From contig CAWGTX010000006.1 of assembly GCA_963825585.1 (NCBI GenBank), positions 558,001 to 622,000 on the forward strand: DNA of 64,000 bases, given 5' to 3'. The DNA comes from JAOUGY01 sp963825585. GTDB taxonomy: Bacteria; Actinomycetota; Acidimicrobiia; Spongiisociales; ZC4RG35. A program made the translations under genes and the position numbers. The first letter of the stretch is position 1, and each line of letters begins with the position of its first letter. Under the pieces are notes generated by a model. It was not told the DNA's origin. It did not search any database and saw only the letters and a list, made by a program, of their open reading frames with translations. Positions 34,418 to 42,672 of this stretch are shown piece after piece.

Positions 34418-35103
34418 GACCCGGCGACCTCCTCCAGGAACCAGTCGAGCAGACCGGACACGCGCACCCGCATCTCCGGGTCCTGGGCTTTGGTCGATGC
34501 GAGGACTTCGGCCGGATCGCCACCCTGGGCCTCCATCTCGGTCGCTCCGCCGCTCGCAAGCCAGAACGCCAGGTGGTCGCCATTGACCTCCGGATGGAAC
34601 TGGACACCCACGGAACGTCCCACCCTGAATACTTGTTGGCCGACCGGTGACCGGGCGAGCAGGGTGGTATCGGGTCCGATCGTGAACACATCCTGATGCC
34701 ACTGGAACCAGCGGCCGGCAATGGCGGGGATCTCGGAGCTGACCTCGCACCATCCGATCTCGGGATCGGGTGCCCGCCGCACGGTGCCACCGGTGGCAGC
34801 CGCCAACGCCTGGGCCCCGAAACAGATCCCGAACACAGGAACTCCCGCCCTGGTAGCTGCCGCCAACATGTCGAGCTCGGGCACCAGCCACTCCCCGATC
34901 GACGGATCGTGCACCGACCACGGCGAACCCATGGGGAGGATGAGGTCGTAGCCGTCAGCCGCGGGAAAGTCGGTGCGGCCGCCCGGCGAGCTGACATCAC
35001 TCTGAACCACGAACGACTCCAGCACAAAACCACGTTCGACCAGGAGTTCGCCGACCAACGCAGCCTTCTCCGACTCGTCCTGTTCAATCACAAGCGCCTT
35101 CAC
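34414..35103 (-). CDS. Class I glutamine amidotransferase-like hydrolase
   Basis: A 229-residue stand-alone GATase1 domain. Cys94 lies in the nucleophile elbow FGICFGAQALAAA, and His170 and Glu172 in GVQFHPEV complete the triad. The start is the GTG at 35103 (VKALVIEQDESEK) after GGTGGC. Stand-alone members include gamma-glutamyl hydrolases such as PuuD and IpuF-like enzymes as well as amidotransferases of unknown role. With a gamma-glutamyl ligase in the same island and a coupled P450, a gamma-glutamyl-amide hydrolase is plausible. Its promoter region holds heptamer repeats. Confidence 0.75.
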   Translation of the reverse strand: MKALVIEQDESEKAALVGELLVERGFVLESFVVQSDVSSPGGRTDFPAADGYDLILPMGSPWSVHDPSIGEWLVPELDMLAAATRAGVPVFGICFGAQALAAATGGTVRRAPDPEIGWCEVSSEIPAIAGRWFQWHQDVFTIGPDTTLLARSPVGQQVFRVGRSVGVQFHPEVNGDHLAFWLASGGATEMEAQGGDPAEVLASTKAQDPEMRVRVSGLLDWFLEEVAGS

Positions 35104-35153
35104 GCCACCATCGCTGTCTCGGGGAGGAGGAGTGTAGGGGGAGGGGGAAGACC

Positions 35154-35420
35154 GTTCACCGTTCACCGTCAGAACGCAGAACGCAGAACGCAGAACGCAG
35201 AACGCAAGGAGGGTAGAACGTACAACGTAGAACGTACAACGCCCAGAAACGTGGCAACGGCCAACGCGACCACCACCACAGCCCTCGGCCGAGCACGGAC
35301 GCACTCCGCCAGCAGCACCGGCGGGGGGTCGAAGGGGGGTCGTCTCCCCCTGGGCATCAAACGCCGAACGCCGAACGCCGAACGCCGAGGAAGGTACAAC
35401 GTAGAACGTAGAACGTACCG
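35154..35420. repeat. Mixed heptamer arrays upstream of the amidotransferase
   Basis: Several 7-bp repeats of different sequence stand side by side: CGTTCAC x2 (35154-35168), AGAACGC x5 (35171-35205), AACGTAG/AACGTAC mixtures (35214-35240), AACGCCG x4 (35359-35389) and AACGTAG x3 (35398-35417). A copy of the GC-rich element lies between them (35285-35357). No gene is supported here. Confidence 0.85.
35285..35357 (-). repeat. Copy of the GC-rich 121-bp element
   Basis: CTCGGCCGAGCACGGACGCACTCC leads to CACCGGCGGGGGGTCGAAGGG and GGGGTCGTCTCCCCCTGGGCATCAAACG, the same order as the reverse complement of the 12.2-12.9 kb unit. It is a single copy in the opposite orientation. Confidence 0.8.
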
Positions 35421-35469
35421 GAATCCGGCTATCGGCCGTCGTTGATCCTCAACCTGTCAGGTCGTGCAC

Positions 35470-35833
35470 GTGGCAACGGCCGACGCAAAGCACCTCACAC
35501 CCCCGGCCAAGCACAAACGCACTCCACACCAACGCCGGCGGGGGGTCGAAGGGGGGTCGTCCCCCCTGGGAACAAGAGGGGGGTCGAGGGGTCGACGCCC
35601 CCGAGAACATCACAGAACGTGGCTCCCGATGTCGCGATCGCTTCCACACCCCCGGCCAAACCCGAGCACTCCCGTACGAGCACCGGCGGGGGGTTCGGGG
35701 GGTCGTGCCCCCGAGAATGTCACAGAACGTGGCTCCCGATGTCGCGATCGCTTCCACACCCCCGGCCAAACCCGATGCACTCCCGTACGAGCACCGGCGG
35801 GGGGTTCGGGGGGTCGCGCCCCCGAGAATGTCA
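35470..35833 (-). repeat. Array of GC-rich elements, minus orientation
   Basis: Three related units follow one another. The first has GGGGGGTCGAAGGGGGGTCG and a CCCCCCTGGG end, then GGGGGGTCGAGGGGTCGACGC. The next two are nearly identical direct repeats of about 118 bp starting CAGAACGTGGCTCCCGATG (35604 and 35722) and ending GGTTCGGGGGGTCG. They share ACGTGG, TCGCGATCGC, GGCCAA and CACCGGCGGGGGG with the 12 kb array. It lies just beyond the pnp terminator. Confidence 0.88.
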
Positions 35834-35863
35834 CAGCCCGGCATCCTTGCGGATGCCGGGCTG
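35834..35863 (-). terminator. Terminator hairpin of pnp
   Basis: A perfect 13-bp stem (CAGCCCGGCATCC against its complement) with a 4-base loop lies 22 bp after the pnp stop. There is no T-run, as is common in high-GC actinobacteria. Confidence 0.75.
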
Positions 35864-35884
35864 CTTCTCAGGGTTGGACTGGGG

Positions 35885-38362
35885 TCAGTCCTTGCGCTGC
35901 GATTCGAAGGTGTCCTCGAACGACACTGCGGCTCGACGGCGTTCGCCGCCTTCGCTGGATGCGGGAGCCTGGCTGCGCTCGGGGGCCCGGTCGCGGTTGC
36001 GGTCGCCGCCGCGATCGCGGTCGCCGCCGCGGTTGCGGTCACCGCCACGATCGCCACCGCGGTCTCCACCGCGGTCTCCACCGCGGTCTCCACCACGGTC
36101 TCCACCGCGTCCACCACGGTCTCCACCCCGTCCGCCCCGGTCCCGGTCGCGGTCACCGCGGGGGCGATCATCGGCCGGTGGAGCGTTCGGGTCGGGGTCG
36201 TACGTGAGTTCCTGCGCCAACTCGAGCGACAGCTTGCCGTTCTTGTCGATTTCGCCGACGACCACCTTGACCACGTCACCGACGGTGAGGTAGTCCTCGA
36301 CCCGGTCGACGCGCCGGTTCGGGTCCATCTTCGAGATGTGGAGCAGGCCGTCACGGCCGGGCAGGATGTTGATGAACGCACCGAACTTGGTGATGTTCAC
36401 GACGTTGCCCTGGTATTCCTTGCCGATCTCGGCCTCCGGCGGGAACACGATCATCATGACCCGTTCCCTTGCTGCAGCCAGGACCCCGGCATCGTTGGAG
36501 GCGATGCGAACCAGGCCCTTGTTGCCCTCTTCGGCGATCTCGATGGTGGCCCCGGTCTCTTCTTCCATCTCGCGGATGACCTTGCCCTTTGGCCCGATGA
36601 CCTCGCCGATCTTGTCCTTGGGGATCTCGATCGTCTCGATACGGGGGGCATACCGGTTGAGTTCGGTACGGGGGCCCGAGATGGTGGCGTTCATCACGTC
36701 CAGGATGGCGAGGCGAGCCTCCTTGGCCTGATCGAGTGCCGCCGTCAGCACGTCGGACGGCAGACCCGACAGCTTCGTGTCGAGCTGCAGCGCCGTGATG
36801 ATGTCGGCGGTGCCGGCGACCTTGAAGTCCATGTCTCCGAGGGCGTCCTCGGCTCCCAGGATGTCGGTCAGCGTGACGTACTTGCCGTCACGCTCGATCA
36901 GACCCATGGCGATACCCGCAACGGGGGCGATGATCGGGACACCCGCGTCCATCAGCGACAGCGTCGAAGAGCACACCGAGGCCATCGAGGTCGAACCGTT
37001 CGACGACAGCACTTCGGACACGAGCCGGACGGCGTAGGGGAACTCCTCCTCGTCCGGCACGACCGGGTGCACTGCCTTCTCGGCGAGGGCGCCGTGGCCG
37101 ATCTCGCGGCGCTTGGGGCCCCGCATGAAGCCGGCTTCGCCCGTCGAGAACGGCGGGAAGTTGTAGTGGTGCATGTAGCGCTTCGACTCGGCCCGGCCGA
37201 GGTCGTCGAGCATCTGCTCCATCTTGAGCATCCCGAGGGTGGTGATGTTGAGCACCTGGGTCTCGCCACGCTGGAACAGGCCGGAGCCGTGGGCACGGCC
37301 CACCACGCCGACTTCCGCCGACAGGGGGCGAATGTCCTTGGCTCCACGGCCGTCGAGGCGAATGCCTTCGTCGACGACGCGTGCACGCATCATGTCCTTG
37401 AGGACCGACTTGAAGGCGCGCTTGGCCTGACCGGCCTCGGCCGGATCGGCGCCTTCGGCGGTGTACCCCAACTCCTCCATGACGGCAGCCTGTGCGGCGT
37501 CCTGGGCGGCGTTGCGCTCCTGCTTGTCGGCCATGCGGATCACGTCGGTGAGACGTGGTGCGGCCGCTGCCTTCACCCGGTCGTAGACCTCGGTGCTGTA
37601 GTCGATCTGGTATGGCCACTCGACATGGCCCTTCTCGACCTGGGAGGCGAGCTGGGACTGGAGGTCGCACAACTGGCCGATGTAGCTCTTGGACTCTTCG
37701 AGCCCACGGGCAACGGTGGCCTCGTCCGAAGGTGGCTGTCCCTCGTTGATCATGCGCACGCCATCGGTGGTGGAACCGGCTTCGACCATGATGACGTCGA
37801 TGCCACCATCGGCATTGCGGCCTCCGGCGACGACGAGTTCGAACACGGACTCTTCGAGGTCCTCATAGGTGGGGAACGGAATCCACTCACCGTCCTTGAG
37901 CGCCAGCCGCACACCTGCGACAGGTCCTTCGAAGGGGATGGGGCTGACCATCAGCGCCGCCGACGCACCGTTGAGGGCGACGATGTCGAACGGGTTCTCG
38001 TCGTCGACCGAAAGCGAGGTCATGACCACGTGGGTGTCGTTGCGATAACCGTCCTTGAACGATGGGCGCAGCGGGCGGTCGACGAGCCGGCATGTGAGGA
38101 TGCCTGCCTCGGTGGGACGCCCTTCACGACGGAAGAACGAGCCGGGAATGCGTCCGGCGGCGTACATCCGCTCTTCGAAGTCGACGGTCAGCGGGAAGAA
38201 GTCGATGCCTTCCCGGATGGACTTGTTGGCGGTGGCTGTGACGAGCATTTCTGTCTCGCCGAGACGGGCCACTACGGCTCCGTCGGCCTGAAGGGCGAGT
38301 TTGCCGGTGGTGAAGCTGAAGAGCTTCCCGCCGACCTCGCCGGAAACCGTGATTTCTGCCAC
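35885..38362 (-). CDS. pnp: Polyribonucleotide nucleotidyltransferase with RGG/RGD-rich tail
   Basis: An 825-residue PNPase starting at the GTG at 38362 (AEITVSGEVGGKLFSF), with AGGAG upstream. It has two RNase PH domains, a KH domain (IPKDKIGEVIGPKGKVIREM) and an S1 domain (GKEYQGNVVNITKFGAFINILPGRDGLLHISKM). It degrades RNA 3' to 5' with phosphate. The last about 100 residues are a disordered tail made of repeated GGDR and RGGDR units, encoded by near-perfect 9- and 12-bp repeats (36000-36140), like RNA-binding RGG tails on RNase E. It follows rpsO, the usual order. Confidence 0.95.
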   Translation of the reverse strand: MAEITVSGEVGGKLFSFTTGKLALQADGAVVARLGETEMLVTATANKSIREGIDFFPLTVDFEERMYAAGRIPGSFFRREGRPTEAGILTCRLVDRPLRPSFKDGYRNDTHVVMTSLSVDDENPFDIVALNGASAALMVSPIPFEGPVAGVRLALKDGEWIPFPTYEDLEESVFELVVAGGRNADGGIDVIMVEAGSTTDGVRMINEGQPPSDEATVARGLEESKSYIGQLCDLQSQLASQVEKGHVEWPYQIDYSTEVYDRVKAAAAPRLTDVIRMADKQERNAAQDAAQAAVMEELGYTAEGADPAEAGQAKRAFKSVLKDMMRARVVDEGIRLDGRGAKDIRPLSAEVGVVGRAHGSGLFQRGETQVLNITTLGMLKMEQMLDDLGRAESKRYMHHYNFPPFSTGEAGFMRGPKRREIGHGALAEKAVHPVVPDEEEFPYAVRLVSEVLSSNGSTSMASVCSSTLSLMDAGVPIIAPVAGIAMGLIERDGKYVTLTDILGAEDALGDMDFKVAGTADIITALQLDTKLSGLPSDVLTAALDQAKEARLAILDVMNATISGPRTELNRYAPRIETIEIPKDKIGEVIGPKGKVIREMEEETGATIEIAEEGNKGLVRIASNDAGVLAAARERVMMIVFPPEAEIGKEYQGNVVNITKFGAFINILPGRDGLLHISKMDPNRRVDRVEDYLTVGDVVKVVVGEIDKNGKLSLELAQELTYDPDPNAPPADDRPRGDRDRDRGGRGGDRGGRGGDRGGDRGGDRGGDRGGDRGGDRNRGGDRDRGGDRNRDRAPERSQAPASSEGGERRRAAVSFEDTFESQRKD

Positions 38363-38597
38363 GGCGCTCCTTTCGGGCGGAGGGCGTTCCTCCACCCACA
38401 TCTGGGGAGCCCGACCCGTTACCAGTTGTCGGTGATCGCCGAGACCCGAATGTGTGCTCGCCGATCAACGGCAACTAGCAACCGGCCATGGCTCCATTGT
38501 CGATTCCGGGACTCCATGTCCCGAGGTGATCCCGACGAAGGTCGGAACTTTGGGATCGTCCGGAGGAAGGGTTCTTTCGAACTCGACCCGAACGTGA

Positions 38598-38623
38598 CGA
38601 AGGAGCGGTTGCCCGCTCCTTCG
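38598..38623 (-). terminator. Hairpin between rpsO and pnp
   Basis: An 11-bp perfect stem CGAAGGAGCGG with a TTGC loop lies 8 bp past the rpsO stop. It resembles the rpsO attenuator/terminator before pnp in other bacteria. The rest of the 38363-38631 gap shows no gene and holds the pnp leader. Confidence 0.7.
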
Positions 38624-38631
38624 AAATCTGC

Positions 38632-38889
38632 CTAGCGGCGGAGACCGAGTGCTGCGATGAGACTGCGGTACCGCTCGACGTCCTGGCTCTTCAAGTAGTT
38701 CAGGAGTCGGCGGCGCTTGCCCACCAGCATCAACAGTCCACGTCGGCTGTGATGATCGTGTTTGTGAGTCCTCAGATGATCGGTGAGGTGAGTGATGCGT
38801 TCGGTGAGGAGCGCGACCTGGACCTCGGGTGACCCGGTGTCCGAGTCGTGCTTACCGAACTCTGTGATGATCTCTTGCGTCGTCTTCAT
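38632..38889 (-). CDS. rpsO: 30S ribosomal protein S15
   Basis: An 85-residue protein with MKTTQEIITEFGKHDSDTGSPEVQVALLT and HKHDHHSRRGLLMLVGKRRRLLNYLK, the complete S15 sequence pattern. S15 binds 16S rRNA early in small-subunit assembly. The start at 38889 gives the normal length. It sits directly upstream of pnp, as in most bacteria. Confidence 0.97.
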   Translation of the reverse strand: MKTTQEIITEFGKHDSDTGSPEVQVALLTERITHLTDHLRTHKHDHHSRRGLLMLVGKRRRLLNYLKSQDVERYRSLIAALGLRR

Positions 38890-39005
38890 GCGCGTATGCC
38901 TAACAAAACCTGTGGTAGCGGACCGCGGAGCCTGTCCTGCGGTCGGGGACGAAGGTGATTGTAGCACGTACCAGGAGAGGGAAGGCGAATCGAACCACCA
39001 CCGTT

Positions 39006-39048
39006 CTGGGGACAGAATCGACCGCCAGACGGTCGATTCTGTCCCCAG
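39006..39048. repeat. Perfect 19-bp inverted repeat (REP-like palindrome)
   Basis: CTGGGGACAGAATCGACCG and its exact complement flank the loop CCAGA in the 215-bp gap between sdaA and rpsO. The GGGGACAGAATCGACC core resembles REP-type palindromes that RAYT transposases mobilise. It may also end sdaA transcription. Confidence 0.8.
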
Positions 39049-39104
39049 TTGGTGTTTGGGGAAAGCCGCCCGCCGGTCCGGCACTCGGGAACTCGCCTTG
39101 GTTG

Positions 39105-40460
39105 TCAGCATGCCGGCACGTTCACCGCCAGTCCGCCCAGACTGGTCTCCTTGTAGCGGCGATCCATGTCCATGCCGGTTTGCCGCATGGTTTCGATGGC
39201 GACGTCGAGGGACACGACGTGCTCCCCCGTCCCCCGAAGCGCCAGCGAGGCGGCGGTGATCGCCTTGACGGCTCCTACGGCGTTGCGCTCGATGCACGGA
39301 ACCTGGACGAGCCCTCCCACGGGATCACAGGTGAGCCCCAGGTTGTGCTCGAGGGCGATCTCTGCGGCGTTCTCGACCTGGGCCGGGGTGCCACCGAGCG
39401 CAGCAGTGAGACCGGCTGCCGCCATTGCACACGCCGACCCCACCTCCCCCTGGCAGCCCAACTCGGCTCCAGAGATCCCGGCGTTCGCTTTGAGCAGCGA
39501 CCCGATGGCGGTGGCGGTGAGCAGATAAGTTCCGACCGGGTTCTCGACCTGCGGGGTGCACAGGTCCACCAGGAACTTCATGACGGCCGGCACGATGCCG
39601 GCGGCACCGTTGGTGGGTGCGGTCACGATCCGATGCCCGGCGGCGTTCTCCTCGTTGACGGCGATCGCCCACACGCCTGCCCAATCCGTGGCGGTGGACG
39701 GTGGCAGCGAACGTGCGATCGAGTGCTCGTCGATGTCGAGTGCCAGATCCCGTGCACGCCTCCGAACCCGGAGCCCGCCCGGAAGCATGCCGGTCCCGCG
39801 CAGCCCCCGCTCGATCGAGTCGAACATGGCGCCGGAAATCCGCTCGATTCCGAAGTAGACCTCGGCTTCATCCCTGAGATGGAGTTCGTTGCCGAGTGCG
39901 ACCTCTGCGATGGTCCGATCACGCGCCAGATTCAACAACTCCTCGGCACTCGTGAACTGGAACGGGTATTCGGGTCGGGAGGTCTCGGCTGCGGTCTCGC
40001 CCAGGTCGATGATGAAGCCTCCGCCGATCGAGGCGTAGGACGACCGAGCGATTTCGCCGTCATCGCCATGGGCTACGAATTCCAACGCGTTGGCGTGTTC
40101 TGGTCGAAAGCTGGATACGAAGACGATGTCGGCGGCCGGATCGAACTCGATCGTGTGCCTTCCCCCCAGATCGAGCGTGCGGGAACGCCGGACTCTCCTC
40201 GGAAGGTCGTCGAGCTCATCCAGCGGCACCGTCGCCGGCTCGTGGCCGGCGAGTCCCAGCATCACGGCACGGTCGGTGGCGTGACCCATACCGGTGAGAC
40301 CCAACGAACCATGCAACGTGACCCGGACCGCCCGAGTCGCGGCCAGGCGGGGACCGAGCGTGTCGATGAAGGTCTTGGCGGCGACCATCGGACCCACCGT
40401 GTGGGAACTGGAAGGCCCGATGCCGATCTTGAAGAGTTCGAACAGGCTCGTATACACCAC
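39105..40460 (-). CDS. sdaA: L-serine dehydratase, iron-sulfur type, single chain
   Basis: A 451-residue L-serine ammonia-lyase that turns serine into pyruvate and ammonia. The beta domain starts YTSLFELFKIGIGPSSSHTVGPMVAAKTF, and the alpha domain has TAPTNGAAGIVPAVM and the [4Fe-4S] cysteines GCQGEVGSACAMAAAG and VGGLVQVPCIERN. The start is one of two adjacent GTG codons (40460 or 40457) after GAGGAGG. It follows a RidA gene by 10 bp; serine dehydratase releases 2-aminoacrylate, the classic RidA substrate, so the pairing makes sense. Confidence 0.93.
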   Translation of the reverse strand: MVYTSLFELFKIGIGPSSSHTVGPMVAAKTFIDTLGPRLAATRAVRVTLHGSLGLTGMGHATDRAVMLGLAGHEPATVPLDELDDLPRRVRRSRTLDLGGRHTIEFDPAADIVFVSSFRPEHANALEFVAHGDDGEIARSSYASIGGGFIIDLGETAAETSRPEYPFQFTSAEELLNLARDRTIAEVALGNELHLRDEAEVYFGIERISGAMFDSIERGLRGTGMLPGGLRVRRRARDLALDIDEHSIARSLPPSTATDWAGVWAIAVNEENAAGHRIVTAPTNGAAGIVPAVMKFLVDLCTPQVENPVGTYLLTATAIGSLLKANAGISGAELGCQGEVGSACAMAAAGLTAALGGTPAQVENAAEIALEHNLGLTCDPVGGLVQVPCIERNAVGAVKAITAASLALRGTGEHVVSLDVAIETMRQTGMDMDRRYKETSLGGLAVNVPAC

Positions 40461-40470
40461 TGGATCCTCC

Positions 40471-40854
40471 TCAGTCGACGACGGCTTCGACCTCGATCTC
40501 GACCCGCCAGCGGGAATCCAACAGACCTCCGACCACCACCATGGTGGCGACCGGTGGTGCACTCCCGAACAGTGAAGCGTGCGCCCGCCCGATCTCGTCG
40601 GAATCGGCTGCGTCGACGATGTACATCCGTGTGCGAACGACATGGTCCGGGGAGCCACCAAGCTCGGCGATGGCAGAAAGAGCGATGCGTCCGCACAGCA
40701 ACATCTGCTCGTGAGCGGACGATGGGGGGTCGGTACCGTCCTGTGGGATCGGTGCGGTGCCTGCGACCTCTATCCGGTCTCCAACCCGGATTGCCCGCCG
40801 AAACCCGTAGGCCGTCTCGTACGGCGAAGCCGACGCCACCCTTCGGCGGTTCAC
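40471..40854 (-). CDS. RidA family protein
   Basis: A 127-residue RidA/YjgF-like protein with RVGDRIEVAGTAP, HVVRTRMYIVDA and ATMVVVGGLLDSRWRVEIEVEAVV. It lies between ribF (4-bp overlap) and sdaA and probably hydrolyses the enamine 2-aminoacrylate made by serine dehydratase. It is distinct from the RidA at 15007. Confidence 0.85.
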   Translation of the reverse strand: MNRRRVASASPYETAYGFRRAIRVGDRIEVAGTAPIPQDGTDPPSSAHEQMLLCGRIALSAIAELGGSPDHVVRTRMYIVDAADSDEIGRAHASLFGSAPPVATMVVVGGLLDSRWRVEIEVEAVVD

Positions 40855-41792
40855 TCTCCCACCGCCAGTGCCGCCCGACCGGCCACCACGTCGGCGCCGA
40901 TCTGGTCGATGAGGGCTTCGATCGAATCGAATCGCCGCTCTCCCCGCAATCTGGCAACGAAACGAAGTGCCACCCCCTTGCCGTACAGATCGCCTTCGTA
41001 GTCGAGCAGGTGAGCCTCGATCGTTCGACGGACACCGTCGAAGGTGGGGCGGAGACCGATGTTGACCACCGCCGAATGAGCCTCCTCATGGACCACCGCC
41101 CAGGCGGCGTACACACCGTCTGCCGGTACCGCCAGGCGCTCATCGACGGCCAGGTTGGCGGTCGGAAACCCGATCATCCGGCCCCGGCGGTCCCCCTCCA
41201 CGACGATGCCGCACAACTCATAGGGATGTCCGAGCAGCCCGGCGGCGGTCTCGACATCCCCCTCGGCGATCAGTGTTCTGATGCGGGTCGACGAGATGGG
41301 TGTGGTGCCATCGTCGTCGACCAGATCGACCACAAGGACCTCGTAGCCGACCATCCGCCCAACCCTGCGAAGCGTGCCCACATCGCCTTCCCGATCGCGC
41401 CCGAAGCGGAAATCGGCGCCGACGGCCACCACTCGAGCGTTGAGATGCGTCCCGATGACGTCGCGGGCGAACACATCGGGTTCCATGGTTCGCACCTGAT
41501 CGAACGGAAGCACTCCCACGATCTCGGCACCGACTTCGGCCAGGGCGGAGATGCGTTGACCGACCGTCGACAGCAACCGGGGTGCCTTCTCGGGGGCCAC
41601 CACCTCGAGAGGATGCGGGTCGAAGGTGAGAGCCGCCACCGCCAGACCACGATCGACGGCGAGTGCGATGAGCGGCTCCAGCACCGAGCGGTGCCCGCGA
41701 TGGACGCCGTCGAACACTCCGATGGCGACCGCGGTCGCCACGTCGCGGGCCAGACGCCACCCGAGCGGATCTCCGGTGAGCACATCGGTCAT
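40851..41792 (-). CDS. ribF: Bifunctional riboflavin kinase/FAD synthetase
   Basis: A 313-residue enzyme. The N-terminal FAD synthetase nucleotidyltransferase domain has AIGVFDGVHRGHRSVL and SSTRIRTLIAEGDVETA. The C-terminal flavokinase domain has GDRRGRMIGFPTANL and AVVNIGLRPTFDG. It turns riboflavin into FMN and FAD. It overlaps truB by four bases, as in many bacteria. Confidence 0.95.
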   Translation of the reverse strand: MTDVLTGDPLGWRLARDVATAVAIGVFDGVHRGHRSVLEPLIALAVDRGLAVAALTFDPHPLEVVAPEKAPRLLSTVGQRISALAEVGAEIVGVLPFDQVRTMEPDVFARDVIGTHLNARVVAVGADFRFGRDREGDVGTLRRVGRMVGYEVLVVDLVDDDGTTPISSTRIRTLIAEGDVETAAGLLGHPYELCGIVVEGDRRGRMIGFPTANLAVDERLAVPADGVYAAWAVVHEEAHSAVVNIGLRPTFDGVRRTIEAHLLDYEGDLYGKGVALRFVARLRGERRFDSIEALIDQIGADVVAGRAALAVGE

Positions 41793-42670
41793 GCCAGGAC
41801 GACCTCGGGACGGGCACCGTGCCCGGTGCTCGTGTAGACACCGAGCAGCCGCCGGTGTTCGTCACTAACCGTGAAGAACTCCCCTCCCGCCACCGGTGCG
41901 GCGGCGAGGGCCTTTCCATGCGAGACGGCTTGCGCCGTCGCCGGGTCGACCGTGATGCCGGGCATGCCGGCCAGCCCCTCGAGGGGCGTCATGGTTGCGT
42001 TCGCCCAGCGCTCGGGGAGATCGGTCATGGGGACAGAGGATGCCAGATCGAGATGACCGACGGCCGTCCTGCGCAGTGCCACTAGGTGGGCTCTTCCACC
42101 GAGGGTCGCGGCGATGTCGTCGGCGAGAGAGCGGATGTATGTCCCCTTGCCACAGCGAACCCTGAGCACCACGTCGGGAAACGGGGCAGGACCGACGTCG
42201 GCGACCTCGAGCTCGTGGATCTCGACCGGTCGAGGCTGCCGCTCGATCTCCTTGCCTTCCCGAGCCAGCTCGTACAGGCGACGACCGTCGACCTTGAGCG
42301 CCGACACCATCGGGGGCACCTGCATGATCGTCCCGACGAATCCGGCGGCCGCCTTCCGGACCTCGTCGAGGCCCACCTCCATCGGCTGGCTCTCGGTGAT
42401 CTGTCCCTCGGCGTCGAGCGTGTCGGTGGCCTGCCCGAATCGGGCGATGGCGACATACTCCTTGGGCAGATCCTGAACGAAACGGATCAACCGGGTGGCT
42501 CTTCCCAATGCCACCACCACCACGCCGGTCGCCATCGGATCGAGCGTTCCGGCGTGGCCGACCTTCTTCAAGCCGGTCGCCCTCCTCACCGCCGCCACCA
42601 CGTCATGGGAGGTCGGGCCCGACGGCTTGTCGACCACGATGAACCCATCGACTCCGGCCCCGGCCGCCAC
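41789..42670 (-). CDS. truB: tRNA pseudouridine(55) synthase
   Basis: A 293-residue TruB. GFIVVDKPSGPTSHDVVAAVRR and the catalytic Asp in VGHAGTLDPMATGVVVVALGRATRL are intact, as is GKGTYIRSLADDIAATLGG. It makes pseudouridine 55 in the T-loop of tRNAs. It lies between nrnA and ribF in the rimP-nusA-infB cluster. The C-terminus continues with a short extra beta-domain, as in actinobacterial forms. Confidence 0.95.
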   Translation of the reverse strand: MAAGAGVDGFIVVDKPSGPTSHDVVAAVRRATGLKKVGHAGTLDPMATGVVVVALGRATRLIRFVQDLPKEYVAIARFGQATDTLDAEGQITESQPMEVGLDEVRKAAAGFVGTIMQVPPMVSALKVDGRRLYELAREGKEIERQPRPVEIHELEVADVGPAPFPDVVLRVRCGKGTYIRSLADDIAATLGGRAHLVALRRTAVGHLDLASSVPMTDLPERWANATMTPLEGLAGMPGITVDPATAQAVSHGKALAAAPVAGGEFFTVSDEHRRLLGVYTSTGHGARPEVVLA

Positions 42671-42672
42671 TC

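Noticed and set aside
34414..35304. Longer start for the amidotransferase at 35304
   Set aside because: The added 67 codons run through heptamer repeats and read as low-complexity sequence; the GTG at 35103 begins at the family start.
35705..38635. 976-codon ORF antisense to pnp
   Set aside because: A GC-driven shadow frame; the opposite strand encodes a complete PNPase with KH and S1 domains.
38955..41837. 960-codon ORF antisense to sdaA, ridA and ribF
   Set aside because: It spans three well-supported genes on the other strand and shows no recognisable protein features.
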